Source: Puniceicoccales bacterium (lineage in GTDB: Bacteria > Verrucomicrobiota > Verrucomicrobiia > Opitutales > JAIRLM01). From it: a stretch of 47,991 nucleotides of DNA. Where the stretch lies: positions 1 to 47,991 of the forward strand of contig JAIRXB010000018.1 of the NCBI GenBank assembly GCA_031268535.1. Direction: 5' to 3'. Position 1 is the first letter of the stretch. Each line of letters opens with the position of its first letter. Shown here piece after piece: positions 17,923 to 27,199 of the stretch. The notes below the pieces were generated by a model. The model searched no databases, was not told where the DNA came from, and saw only the letters and a program-made list of their open reading frames with translations. A program made the position numbers and the translations under genes.

Positions 17923-19434
17923 CTAATAGGCCTTTGCCCAAATGGTTAGTGGTCCAACGCGCGACGGATCGGCGATGCAGGGTCCAACGTCGTCGATGGT
18001 GCCAAGCGGAACGCAGCGCGTGCCTATGGAAAGCTCCGCACAAATGCGCTCCTCCAATGCACGATCGCCGCAGAAGTGCGCTTCGACGAATCCATTTCCG
18101 GCGGCAAAAAAATCTCGCATCTCGTCAAACCCGCTGACTCTTACGGTTTTTTCGAGACGCAAACGTAGCTGTCGATTGAAAAGCTCTTCGCCGTAGTCGT
18201 CCAAAATATTTGCCGCTGAGGCGACAAACTTGTCGATGCCAATGGTTACTTTGCGTGACCCGCGCAGCGTAAATGTGACAGTTCCATCATCAAGCTCCCT
18301 GGCGCCAACTTCCACTATGATGGCTATGCCTTCACGCACTTTTTGCCAAAATTTTTCACCTCCCCGCAGCTGTCGATCGTCAACGGCGACGCGCAAACTT
18401 GCGCCAGACTTCAAGCGCGTCTCCTCCAGGCGTATCTTTAGCGTTTCAGCCCATTTGATTGGCGCTCCATCGCCATCTCCGCGCACCATCGGCAGTATGG
18501 CGATTTGCACCGGCGCAACTGGGGGAGGGAGGACGAGTCCGTCGTCGTCACCGTGGGCCATGATGAGTCCGCCGATGAGCCGCGTCGACACGCCCCAAGA
18601 CGTCGTCCAGGCAAATTTTTCAGCGCCGTCGCTGTCGGCGTACTTGATGGAGCACGCCTTCGCAAAATTTTGCCCAAGAAAATGTGATGTTCCCATCTGT
18701 AGTGCTTTGCCGTCCTGCATCATGGCTTCGATGGCATAGGTGTCTAGCGCTCCAGGAAATCGCTCACGCGTTGTTTTGAGGCCGCACGTTACCGGCACAC
18801 ACATGTGCTCTTCGGCGAAAACGCGATAGAGCTCCAGCATGCGCAGTGTTTCTTCGCGAGCTTCTTCGGCGCTGCTGTGGGCGGTATGTCCTTCTTGCCA
18901 AAGAAACTCTACAGTACGCAGGAATAGGCGTGGCCTCATCTCCATGCGTACTACGTTCGCCCACTGGTTGATGAGCAGCGGCAAGTCTCTATGGGATTGA
19001 ATCCACCGAGAAAATGCCTCCCCTATAATGGTTTCAGACGTTGGCCTCACTATGAGTTGCTCTTCGAGTGGCGCCGCTGCAATCAACTTTCCTCCGTCTG
19101 AGCGCACCAGTTTGCCGTGCGTCACCACTGCGCATTCCTTGGCAAATCCGTCGACATGTTCCGCCTCCCGCTCGAGATAACTTTTTGGTATGAAAAGCGG
19201 GAAATAGGCGTTGCGGTGGCCGCTTGCCTTGATCATTGCGTCCAATGTTGACTGCATCACTTCCCAAATGGCGTAGCCGTTTGGTTTTATGGTCATGCAT
19301 CCACGAACGGCGCCAAATTCGGCCAGATTTGCCGCGCGCACGACATGCTGGTACCACTCTGGAAAATTTTCATCGCGCCGCAGCGGCAATGCATTGCGGC
19401 GCGACTCAGAGTTTGACTGAGCTTTCCCTTTCAT
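17923..19434 (-). CDS. proS: Prolyl-tRNA synthetase (archaeal/eukaryote-like type)
   Basis: Class II aminoacyl-tRNA synthetase charging tRNA(Pro). Motif regions RGCMTIKPNGYAIWEVMQ, RPTSETIIGEAFSRW with INQWANVVRMEMRPRLFLRTVEFLWQEGHTAH, and WTTSWGVSTRLIGGLIMAHGDDDGLVLPP are visible, and the protein ends WAKAY as in the type without the bacterial editing insert. Length 503 residues. Its ATG overlaps the stop of the M16 protease gene as ATGA, so it is translationally coupled to it. A decayed partial copy of this gene and its upstream junction lies at 26095-26790. Confidence 0.95.
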   Translation of the reverse strand: MKGKAQSNSESRRNALPLRRDENFPEWYQHVVRAANLAEFGAVRGCMTIKPNGYAIWEVMQSTLDAMIKASGHRNAYFPLFIPKSYLEREAEHVDGFAKECAVVTHGKLVRSDGGKLIAAAPLEEQLIVRPTSETIIGEAFSRWIQSHRDLPLLINQWANVVRMEMRPRLFLRTVEFLWQEGHTAHSSAEEAREETLRMLELYRVFAEEHMCVPVTCGLKTTRERFPGALDTYAIEAMMQDGKALQMGTSHFLGQNFAKACSIKYADSDGAEKFAWTTSWGVSTRLIGGLIMAHGDDDGLVLPPPVAPVQIAILPMVRGDGDGAPIKWAETLKIRLEETRLKSGASLRVAVDDRQLRGGEKFWQKVREGIAIIVEVGARELDDGTVTFTLRGSRKVTIGIDKFVASAANILDDYGEELFNRQLRLRLEKTVRVSGFDEMRDFFAAGNGFVEAHFCGDRALEERICAELSIGTRCVPLGTIDDVGPCIADPSRVGPLTIWAKAY

Positions 19435-22229
19435 TTTTTTTCCGGTCGCACTTTGATCACCATGGCATCGCTTTTGCTCAAAAATCTAAGAGCCGGAGTC
19501 AGATCGCCAACTTTTACATTTTCGTAAAACGGCAGCACGGTTCGTATGAACTCCAGCTTATCGGCGTAGGCCTGGCATCCATCAATGGCGCCGAGCCAAT
19601 AGGAATTTTTTCGCAAAAGCTCACGTATTTCAGTCAGCGTAGGCCTCTGCACGCGGACAAACTCGTCCTCCGACGGCCCATTTTTTTTCAGTTCGTCGCC
19701 GATTGCCAATACCATGTCGGCAATTTCATCCACTCGATCTTCGTCAACCTGCGCGCTGGCGCATATGTATCCGTAATGGTCAAAAACGGCGCTTGCGACA
19801 TGGAAAGCGTGTGGCGAGTAAGCATCTCCAAGTTCTTTGCGAAGGCGTAGCCTGATGCGGTCCCCAAGGAGCGACGCCAGCATGTCCAGATGCCGCTTTT
19901 GGGTCACATCCCATGTGTCATCGGTTGGCCAATAGACGTGAACGAGTCCCTTGCGGATGCTGGAGTCATAGGTCAAATTGACGCTTTGGCCGCGCGGAAG
20001 GCCCATGGGCACGTGCAGCATAGCCGGCTGCCCAGTCCTCTTCGCCAACGCGCCAAACGTCTCCGCCACGGCATTTTCGAGGCAATTGGGATCGAAGTCG
20101 CCCACTGCCGAAATTTCCACGTAGCCTTTCCGCAGTTCATCGCCTAGCCAGTTTTTTAAATCGTCAGTGCCGTAGGCCATAAGCAGATCCGGTTCGGGGT
20201 AGCCGAATCGACTGTCGCCGCAGTGAAGAAAACGGTCCCCATGGCGCAGCAGTGCACCGTCGGCCGTGCGATTCAGTTCGACGTACAGCTGCGGCACATA
20301 TCTTTTGGCTACCATTTCCCCTTCACCCCTAAATCCGGGATCGCTGAGGTATGCCGCCATCAGCCGCAATTGCATCGGCAAATCCTCTGCCGTTGTGCGT
20401 CCATCCAGATCGAACGAGCCGTTGCCGACTGAAAAATTTGCAGAAACAATGTGTCCCGCAAGAAGGTCGCGCAGTTCTTCGGCGCTGTGTTTGCCTAGGC
20501 CGCAGTCACTAAAAGCCATTTCGGAAAACCGCGCCAATCCAGGCATATCATTCGGCTGCGACAGAAGTCCACGGCCAAATCGAATGCGCAAATGCACCTG
20601 TCCCTCCTCGAAATCTGTTTTTTTTGCGTTAAGGCGAACGCCATTGGCGAATTGCACCATGCGCAGCCCCAGTTCGCCATCCTCCGATCTGCTGACAACG
20701 TCGCCTTTTTCCCCGAAATCAGTGTAGGCGAATTTTTTATCCTCATCCTTCGGCGGAGGTGCGAGAATGTTTTTTTGGGAGCGCATGTATGAACCGCGCA
20801 CAGCGTTCTCCGTTAGCGTTTCAGGTAAATTCCCGGAGACGTATATGGAGCGATTTTTTGGTGACCAAAGTGCTGCGAAAGCTTCATGAATGCGATGCGC
20901 CGTAGCATGTTCGAGGACTGAAGCGGCGAAATCGTCATCCCATGCTGCGGACGTTGGCGCCGAACCGCTGCATATGGCGTTGCACCAAATGTTTGCCAAC
21001 CGCGACGATCGCAACGTTCCCTCCTGCAGTCGCGCGTTTCGATAAAGTGCAGCCATTTCTTGGCGGGCTCGCTCCGCTTCCCCATCCGTAAATCCATAGT
21101 CCAAAGCGCGCCGCAGCTCCTGTTCGACGAGTTTTAGCGCTTCGGAAACTTTTCCCGGCTCAGCCGTTGCGTGAATTTCAGCAGTTCGCAGAGAATTCCT
21201 TAGGGGCATGGACGCTTCAGCTTCTCCTTCCACTATTGGCGCATCTGGCCGCTTGCTTATTATTTCCAAACGCCTCGTAAGGATTGAGTTGCCAAGATTT
21301 TGAAGGATTTTTTCGCGGCGCAGTTCCCGGCAGTCTTCGCAGTTGGAGATTGGAAGGCAGCAGTAAATTGAAACGCGCATTTGCGCCAATTCCGGATCTT
21401 TGTGCAATTTAAATCGCGTCCCGGCAACGGCCAGATGGCCGACGTCACAGCTGGCTGGAGCTTCTCCGGCCGGAAGATCGCCGAAAAGAAAGCGGATAAG
21501 CCGCTCAATGTCGTCGCAGTTGAAGTCCCCCATCACCACTAGGGCGGCATTTGACGGCACGTAGAATTTCTCATAGAATTCACGCATGGCGTCGCTGCCG
21601 AATGACTCAATGTGGGGTTTCTCCCCTATTGGAAATCTGTAGCCGAGAGTACCGTGCGGAAATAAAAACCTAAAGCGCTCCACGGCATCTCTGTAGCGCG
21701 GCGAATCAACGTAGCGCAATTCTGACAGTATTACGCCACGCTCCCTGTCTATTTCGCTCTGCTCTAGGGAAAGTGCGCCAAGGAAGTCGTGCAGCACGAG
21801 CAGTCCATCCTTGATCGTCTGGCGGCTGCAGTCTGGAAGTTCCAATTTGTATACTGTCTCGGCAAATGATGTGTAGGCATTGCTGTGACTTCCAAATTTC
21901 ATGCCCATGCGCTGTAAAATTTCCACCAGGTCGCCCTTGGAAAAATTTTCCGATCCACAAAAAGCTATGTGCTCCAAAAAGTGCGCTAACCCGAGCTGCC
22001 GTTCCGATTCCATCAGCGATCCGGTGGCCACGATTAGGCGAACGCTCACCATGGAGGGCGGTTCGCCGTGCGGCACGACGAAGTAGTGCAGCCCGTTTTC
22101 GAGGCGCCCGCAGCGCGCTTTGCCGTCCACGGGAACGTCATCCGACCACTCAAAGCGCAGTGCGTCCATGGAGAATCCGCTGGCTGTTGCCAAAAACATG
22201 GCAAAAAAAATACAAACTCGCTTCAACAT
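19431..22229 (-). CDS. Secreted M16-family zinc metalloprotease
   Basis: 932 residues with an N-terminal signal peptide (MLKRVCIFFAMFLATASGF). The inverted zinc motif HFLEH lies at 83-87 and the downstream ERGVILSE segment at 163-170 should hold the third zinc ligand, so the first half is the catalytic module. Three further M16-type domains follow, the later ones without the metal motif, as in pitrilysin and PqqL-type proteases. A periplasmic peptidase acting on short unfolded peptides is likely. The stop overlaps the proS start; truB lies 73 bp upstream on the same strand. Confidence 0.9.
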   Translation of the reverse strand: MLKRVCIFFAMFLATASGFSMDALRFEWSDDVPVDGKARCGRLENGLHYFVVPHGEPPSMVSVRLIVATGSLMESERQLGLAHFLEHIAFCGSENFSKGDLVEILQRMGMKFGSHSNAYTSFAETVYKLELPDCSRQTIKDGLLVLHDFLGALSLEQSEIDRERGVILSELRYVDSPRYRDAVERFRFLFPHGTLGYRFPIGEKPHIESFGSDAMREFYEKFYVPSNAALVVMGDFNCDDIERLIRFLFGDLPAGEAPASCDVGHLAVAGTRFKLHKDPELAQMRVSIYCCLPISNCEDCRELRREKILQNLGNSILTRRLEIISKRPDAPIVEGEAEASMPLRNSLRTAEIHATAEPGKVSEALKLVEQELRRALDYGFTDGEAERARQEMAALYRNARLQEGTLRSSRLANIWCNAICSGSAPTSAAWDDDFAASVLEHATAHRIHEAFAALWSPKNRSIYVSGNLPETLTENAVRGSYMRSQKNILAPPPKDEDKKFAYTDFGEKGDVVSRSEDGELGLRMVQFANGVRLNAKKTDFEEGQVHLRIRFGRGLLSQPNDMPGLARFSEMAFSDCGLGKHSAEELRDLLAGHIVSANFSVGNGSFDLDGRTTAEDLPMQLRLMAAYLSDPGFRGEGEMVAKRYVPQLYVELNRTADGALLRHGDRFLHCGDSRFGYPEPDLLMAYGTDDLKNWLGDELRKGYVEISAVGDFDPNCLENAVAETFGALAKRTGQPAMLHVPMGLPRGQSVNLTYDSSIRKGLVHVYWPTDDTWDVTQKRHLDMLASLLGDRIRLRLRKELGDAYSPHAFHVASAVFDHYGYICASAQVDEDRVDEIADMVLAIGDELKKNGPSEDEFVRVQRPTLTEIRELLRKNSYWLGAIDGCQAYADKLEFIRTVLPFYENVKVGDLTPALRFLSKSDAMVIKVRPEKK

Positions 22230-22302
22230 TCAAGTCGGCGGGCAACCTATGGCGCAGAGGCAGCGCAGCAAGGGTAATCATTCCAAAACATCCACTAAAA
22301 CC

Positions 22303-23025
22303 TCAGATGGATCTCGAAAAAGCCGCATCCACATCTACGGCTAGCCCTAAAATTTCATCGGGCGCCATGGCGTCAAATTCGCTCAACTTTTTGGCATCTC
22401 CGATGGAAAACCCGCCACAGCGAAGTCGCTCCAGGCTGTGCAGGTGTGCGCTGCAGTGAAGCTTTTCTCCGAGATCTCTGGCGATGCTGCGCATGTATGT
22501 TCCTTTGCCGCATTCAATTTCAGCGCACAGGAGAGGAGCGGACCACCGCACCGCTGAGATAGCGTGAACGCACACCAATTTGTCGGCAAGTGTAAAACTT
22601 TTCCCGCTGCGTGCCAATTTGTGGGCCGCTTGACCGCCAATTTTTTTGGCGCAGAGAAGTGGTGGGCGCTGTAAAAATTCCCCCACGAACGAATCCAGTG
22701 CCGGAAGCAAATTTTCGATTGTCACATGGCCGTAATTGTCCCAGCGAATGGGCGCCCCTTCCCTGTCGTCGCCATTGGTGGCAAAGCCAAAGCGCACCTC
22801 TAGGCGGTAAACCTTCCTGCACTCCATGAATTTTGCCGAATATTTTGTGGCGCCGCCCAGCAAAATTGGCAATAGGCCCCGCGCCATCGGGTCGAGCGTG
22901 CCGCAATGGCCCATTGCCGTAGATGGGAATTTTTTTCGAAGCCTCCTAATTACGTCAAAGGAACTCATGCCTAGCTCTTTGTCCACCAGTAATATGGCGG
23001 CTAAATTATTTGCCGTAGGTTGCAC
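22303..23025 (-). CDS. truB: tRNA pseudouridine-55 synthase TruB
   Basis: Makes pseudouridine 55 in the T-loop of tRNAs. The catalytic motif HCGTLDPMARGLLPI is at about residues 40-54; KVYRLEVRFGFATNGDDREG, QRPPLLCAKKIGGQAAHKLAR and CGKGTYMRSIARDLG are further family blocks. The C-terminus is short (240 residues in total). The start codon is GTG at 23025, immediately before the domain. It is the first gene of a likely truB-M16-proS unit and diverges from the unknown gene at 23161. Confidence 0.94.
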   Translation of the reverse strand: MQPTANNLAAILLVDKELGMSSFDVIRRLRKKFPSTAMGHCGTLDPMARGLLPILLGGATKYSAKFMECRKVYRLEVRFGFATNGDDREGAPIRWDNYGHVTIENLLPALDSFVGEFLQRPPLLCAKKIGGQAAHKLARSGKSFTLADKLVCVHAISAVRWSAPLLCAEIECGKGTYMRSIARDLGEKLHCSAHLHSLERLRCGGFSIGDAKKLSEFDAMAPDEILGLAVDVDAAFSRSI

Positions 23026-23160
23026 TGCGCACCAAGCACTAGGTGCGCCGCCGGCAAAAACAAGCAGTTCGTTTGTGGGCAGCTAGGGCGGTTGTTTGTG
23101 CATTTTACGCACAAAGCATTATCCTTGACAAAGGGGCGCGACTTTTTTCAGTCATGCGTC

Positions 23161-24177
23161 ATGGTGGACGCAGGTAGAATAGGGACACAGTTAGCCGGCA
23201 ATGTCAAAAGTTCGGCGGCGGCGCCGGACGGGAAACGTAGGGTGGGCCATTTTGCGGTTGTTACGGCCGTAACGTTGCTTGAGATTGCGAATCTAGCAAT
23301 TTGCCTGCTCTCCTACGCCGCAGTTCGAATTATTCTCCATTGCTGCTATGGCAAAAAAGATGCTGCTCCAACGGGAATTGAAAACGCCCTGCGCAGTTTT
23401 CTCCATTGGATCACATGGGCTCCACGATCACTCTTTCCTGCGATCTGTGCGCTTGTGTGCGGGGCGAAGCATGGTGGGAAGGTGGTGCATTTAGACAACG
23501 ACGCGGGCACCGCCGCTTTGCTAAAGGGACCTGATGTCGCAAAGCTTATCGAGCACGCCGCGGCCGCTGCGGATTCGGCTATGGAAGATCTCCGAAATGC
23601 GGAAAAGGATCCCGACGTAGGTGGCGCCATCGATGGCAATAAAAGGCCAACGGCGGTTGTAAAGACGATACATTACGATGCGGTCAAAATTCCAACGGAT
23701 TCATTGGAAGCTTTGACTGGCGGAAAGTATAGCTGTAAAATGCATTCAACTAGCGGTGTTACAGTCATAGCCATTGTCGCGGCGGGCACGGATCCATCCC
23801 AGGACAGCGAGGGTGTCAATGCGGAGTGGTATGACCGTGTATCCATGAAAGTAGGTTCCGCAACTTTTGAAGCAGCTTCAAGTCACAGAAACATTGTAAT
23901 TGTTGGCGTGGGTCCGCGTGGCGCGTATGCGGCCCAAGCAATTGCACAGAAAACGGGCGTCGCTTCGATTTCATTTGGCTACGGCTTAGCTCCCCATAAC
24001 CCGTCGAGCAATAGCGGACAGCACCTAGTCATTGCGGAAAAGGCCCCTGGCGTTTTAGACGGTCCAGATCTCCCATTGGGTACGACAATTGTTGCGCCAA
24101 GCGGAAAGTCTAGCGGCCCGTCTGCGACTGGTGGTGGAGCCTGTGCCGCACTGGCTAAAGCTGTTACCGGCGAATGA
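23161..24177 (+). CDS. Unknown protein with N-terminal hydrophobic segments
   Basis: No family recognised. From ATG 23161 the protein has a 25-residue polar start, two hydrophobic segments (about 32-56 and 80-102, the latter SFLHWITWAPRSLFPAICALVCG), an Ala-rich helical part, a central beta-rich region (VTVIAIVAAGTDP, FEAASSHRNIVIVGVGPRGAYAAQA) and a Gly/Ser/Pro-rich tail. The first residues MVD resemble the internal Met of the 43996 gene. A membrane-anchored exported or host-facing protein is possible. The start is uncertain, as no ribosome binding site is visible; upstream in-frame codons to 23020 would run into the truB start. Confidence 0.6.
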   Translation: MVDAGRIGTQLAGNVKSSAAAPDGKRRVGHFAVVTAVTLLEIANLAICLLSYAAVRIILHCCYGKKDAAPTGIENALRSFLHWITWAPRSLFPAICALVCGAKHGGKVVHLDNDAGTAALLKGPDVAKLIEHAAAAADSAMEDLRNAEKDPDVGGAIDGNKRPTAVVKTIHYDAVKIPTDSLEALTGGKYSCKMHSTSGVTVIAIVAAGTDPSQDSEGVNAEWYDRVSMKVGSATFEAASSHRNIVIVGVGPRGAYAAQAIAQKTGVASISFGYGLAPHNPSSNSGQHLVIAEKAPGVLDGPDLPLGTTIVAPSGKSSGPSATGGGACAALAKAVTGE

Positions 24178-24286
24178 TTTTTTCCGTTTGCGTTGCGGCA
24201 TCGCAATTTCCAATGTGCCGCTCGATGCGCCAAACACTGCGCTGGTGACTTTGTTGTTGGTGGTATATTTGTCGTTTTTTTGTTTT

Positions 24287-24341
24287 TGGCGCCGCGTCGC
24301 GGAATTGCGCAGCTTTCTTTGGTGGAGAATTCGCGGCGCCA
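24287..24341. repeat. GGCGCCGCG hairpin element, copy B
   Basis: TGGCGCCGCG (24287-24296) and CGCGGCGCCA (24332-24341) form perfect 10 bp arms. The outer pair is T-A, where the other copies have A-T, a compensatory change that supports conservation of the stem. It sits between the 3' ends of two convergent genes. Confidence 0.8.
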
Positions 24342-24359
24342 CGGCGGAAGAAGAAATTA

Positions 24360-25463
24360 CTATGCCTTTAGGTTTTTCCGCTGCTGTGCGCTTTTATTTT
24401 TTTCGTAGGCGCTGTAAAAGTGCCGTCTAATTTTTTTCATATCATTCAGTATTTCTTTGCGGTGCTGTGCCGGCGTGGACTGCAACACTTCATCGAATGC
24501 GGCAAAGCCCTCGCTGCGCGACATGTTATCAATTTTGCAAAACATGTCCCAGTTCATTTTGTTGGCAATTTTTTGTGCCAGCTTCATTTGGCCTGTCGCA
24601 TCGCCAAAGGCATAGCTCAAATTTTGCGCAGCGATGGCATCGGAAACGCATTTCCTGTTGTATGCAAAATTTTTGGTTCCGCACGTGGCGTCAACGCCAC
24701 GTTTCGCGTAATATCTATGTCCTGCGTCGCCAATTACGACGTAATTGCGCATTTCCCAAAGGGCATAGCAATTGAAGGCAACATCTGAACTTCTGGAAAC
24801 GTTGTTGACTTCGCCAAACGGAACCAAAGCCGGAAGAATGTTACGCAGGCGCTCTCTGCTCCAAAGTTTTCCCCAGACAAATACCGTAACTTTGTCTTCA
24901 GCGTAGAGCTCCAAAAGCTTGATGCCGCCATCGAGAGCCGTTGCCGTTTCGGTGCCGCGTAATTTTGCCCATTGCGGAACACCAACCTTTGTGCCGTCGT
25001 TAGCGATCCAATCGGACGCAAATAAAACGAGATCAGCTTTGGTGTCCACCGCTTTGCCGTAGGAACGCTCCACGATGTCCGGATAAAGTTCGTCGTCTGC
25101 GTCCAGCCACATAATGTAGTCTCCCGATGACAGCTCAATGCAGCGGAGGAGACTATGGAGTAACCCTCTGTTTGAGCCGTTGGAGAAAATGCGTACGCGC
25201 GGATCCTTTGCGGCGTAAGCGCTAAGAATTGCCGCCGTTCCGTCGGTGGAGCCGTCGTCCAAGCATACAATTTCGATGTCGCCGCAGGTCTGGGCTAGTG
25301 CGCTATCTATGGCCCCGCCGACGTAGGGCTCGCCGTTGTAGACGGCGATGCAAATTGAAACTTTAGGCGGAGGAGAGCTTTCGCAATAGCCTGTAGTTTG
25401 GCCGAAAACAAAAAGCGATGCCACTAATACCTTCAGGCGCAATATTTTCTTAAGAATTGCCAT
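24360..25463 (-). CDS. Family 2 glycosyltransferase with N-terminal signal peptide
   Basis: The GT-A catalytic domain is clear: VSICIAVYNGEPYVGGAIDSALAQT, EIVCLDDGSTDGTAAIL and the metal-binding WLDADDELYPD. A helical C-terminal half of about 200 residues follows. Unusually, the enzyme is preceded by what looks like a Sec signal or single anchor (MAILKKILRLKVLVASLFVFGQTTGYC), so the catalytic domain would be outside the cytoplasm. ATG 25463 is chosen since it opens with the basic n-region; an upstream start at 25499 adds twelve residues. GT2 enzymes normally use cytoplasmic nucleotide sugars, so an exported one suggests action in a host cell or a non-standard membrane anchor. No other polysaccharide genes are adjacent. 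Confidence 0.8.
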   Translation of the reverse strand: MAILKKILRLKVLVASLFVFGQTTGYCESSPPPKVSICIAVYNGEPYVGGAIDSALAQTCGDIEIVCLDDGSTDGTAAILSAYAAKDPRVRIFSNGSNRGLLHSLLRCIELSSGDYIMWLDADDELYPDIVERSYGKAVDTKADLVLFASDWIANDGTKVGVPQWAKLRGTETATALDGGIKLLELYAEDKVTVFVWGKLWSRERLRNILPALVPFGEVNNVSRSSDVAFNCYALWEMRNYVVIGDAGHRYYAKRGVDATCGTKNFAYNRKCVSDAIAAQNLSYAFGDATGQMKLAQKIANKMNWDMFCKIDNMSRSEGFAAFDEVLQSTPAQHRKEILNDMKKIRRHFYSAYEKNKSAQQRKNLKA

Positions 25464-25495
25464 GGCAAAAAGTTTGCGGCGGTTCACCGGAACAG

Positions 25496-25962
25496 TCAAT
25501 CCAGTATTAGTTTTTTGGCGCCCAGAGCGACAAATCCAATTTTACCACCCGATGAGGCAGCCGACACTGTCCGGCTTGGCGGCGCAAGTGATGGGTGAAC
25601 ACTGGCGCCGCGGACGGTGACGACTGTGACGGGAGAGTTCCTGCGCCGATGGCGGAGTGCAGCGCGGCGATGACCAAGGCAAAAGAGGCGCAACCGGATC
25701 GCCTTCGTCAACTTGCGATCGAATTGATTCCGGCGATGGCGCAAATGTCAGTGCCGTTGGCGGCGAAAGTGTTGACTGCTGCCCCAATTCCAACCGCAGC
25801 CTGCCCCATCAACGACGACTGCAAATTTAGGGGGTAATGGTTGGCCCATCCTTCAAGTGTGGCTGCTACTGCGCCATTTTCTTCTAGCGGAGCCGGTGCC
25901 GCCACCAAGCCTGCACAGCCATTTTTCAAAGACGTACCTTTACGTTGTTCGTGCTTTCGCAC
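25496..25962 (-). pseudogene. Broken unknown gene
   Basis: From 25962 the minus strand reads as protein-like sequence (MRKHEQRKGTSLKNGCAGLV... to AIAGINSIAS) and stops with TGA at 25710-25708. The same frame continues after the stop with plausible sequence (ASFALVIAALHSAIGAGTLPSQ), while a second frame gives a sensible end (SAASSGGKIGFVALGAKKLILD, stop at 25496). This fits one gene interrupted by a stop codon and a frameshift. The product is not recognised. It lies just upstream of the glycosyltransferase on the same strand. Confidence 0.5.
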
Positions 25963-25970
25963 AAATTCCG

Positions 25971-26093
25971 ATGAATTGCGACGATTTCGATAGGCAGATT
26001 AGGGAAGCGGCATTGACCCTGTTTAAGCCAATAATTGCGGATCGGGAGGAGTGCAATCAGAAATCCACCGTTCCAGGCGACATACTGATATGC
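25971..26093 (+). pseudogene. 5' fragment of an unknown gene
   Basis: ATG 25971 opens a protein-like start (MNCDDFDRQIREAALTLFKPI, continuing to about GDILICAM). The frame then runs into the duplicated M16/proS segment, where it reads only noise to 26144. The gene seems to have been cut by that duplication. No family recognised. Confidence 0.4.
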
Positions 26094-26094
26094 G

Positions 26095-26790
26095 CTATGG
26101 CAAAAGCGACGCCATGGCGATCAATGTGCGACCGAAAAAAATGAAATGGAAAGCTCAGTCGAACTCTGAGTTTCGCAACAATGCATTGGCGCTGCGGCGC
26201 GATGAAAATTTTCCAGAATTGTACCGGCATGTCGTGCGCGGCAAATTTGGCAGAATTTGGCGCCGTTCGTGGGTGCAGGACCATCAGCGGCTACGCCATC
26301 CTGGAAGTGATGCGATCAACATTGGGGGCAAATTGGTGCGTCCAGACGGAGAAAAGTTGATTGCAGCGGCGCCACTCGAAGAGCAACTCATGGTGAGGTC
26401 AACGTCGGAAACTATTATGTGGGAAGCATTTTCCAGGTTGCTTCAATTGCACAGAGACTTGCAGCTGCCCATCAACCAGTGGGCGAATGCAGCTCGCATG
26501 GAGGTGGGGTTGCGCCTATTTCTACGCACCGTAGAGTTTCTTTGGCGGGCAGTGCATACGCCAACAGTAGCCTCGAAGATGCGCTCGCGAAGAAACACTG
26601 CGTGTGCTGGAACTCTATCGCGTTTTCTCCGAAGAGCGCATGTGTTTGCCGGTAACGTGCGGCCTCAAAACCACGTGTGGGCGATTCCTTTGAGCGTTAG
26701 ACGCCTATGCCGCTGAAGCCATAACGTAGGACGGCAAAGCGCTGCAGATGGGAGCGTCGCATTTTCTTGGGCAAAATTTCACACCGGCCA
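26095..26790 (+). pseudogene. Decayed duplicate of the M16/proS junction and 5' proS
   Basis: The segment aligns with the reverse complement of the intact locus at 19480-18660. It starts with the last residues of the M16 protease (KSDAMAINVRP against KSDAMVIKVRP), passes through the same overlapping junction, then follows proS (KAQSNSE, RRDENFPE, EKLIAAAPLEEQL, LFLRTVEFLW, and near the end DGKALQMG with HFLGQNF). Against the functional gene it has a frameshift after VVRG, an internal deletion of roughly 45 codons, more frameshifts after EFLW, and a TAG stop. Homology fades after about 26790. It cannot make an active synthetase. Confidence 0.9.
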
Positions 26791-26853
26791 TGGGCGATGT
26801 TCTTGGCTACAAGCAACTATGTCGCGTCTGCGGCGAGGCGCCCCAATGACTAC

Positions 26854-26915
26854 ATTTTACATGTCGAAATCGCTGGGAAACTTGTCGGCAGCTGCCTTCA
26901 CATGTAAAATTTTTT
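26854..26915 (+). terminator. Inverted repeat with T tract
   Basis: ATTTTACATGT (26854-26864) is the exact complement of ACATGTAAAAT (26900-26910), and a T run follows. The 35-base loop contains its own palindrome GGCAGCTGCC. It may be a terminator or part of the adjoining repeat; no intact gene feeds into it. Confidence 0.45.
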
Positions 26916-26919
26916 CAGT

Positions 26920-27000
26920 AAAAGCATTCAGTCTTCCGAAGGGAAATGTCTCTTGGCGCATGGACTGAAGATTGCCGCAAGCGTCTTCCGGCAATGAATC
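26920..27000. repeat. Multi-hairpin dispersed repeat, copy 2
   Basis: Second copy of the element at 26-104: AAAAGCATTCAGTC, then GGACTGAAGATTGCCGCAA, then GGCAATGAATC. TTCAGTC pairs with GACTGAA and ATTGCCG pairs with CGGCAAT. The loop sequences differ from copy 1 while the stems remain, which suggests that the fold matters or mattered. The 10 bp hairpin preceding copy 1 is not present here. Confidence 0.6.
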
Positions 27001-27199
27001 CCCACAATTCCGCAGCCGGAAGGACCTCTGGTCGGCACTAGCACTTTCAATACATATGCGACCCTTTTGACGTCCTTCGTCTTATTGCCGGCAGCACTTG
27101 GTGTTATGCGGCAGATGTGCGTTTTTCTCGGCAATGCAGCGCGGCAATTAATCTGCGGATGCTGCACGGGATCGCGTTTAGCGAATGGGCGACGCCATC

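Noticed and set aside
23125-23153. TTGACA as a -35 box for the 23161 gene
   Set aside because: The hexamer is perfect, but 17 bases later there is only TCAGTC, and the start codon would be about ten bases further, leaving no leader.
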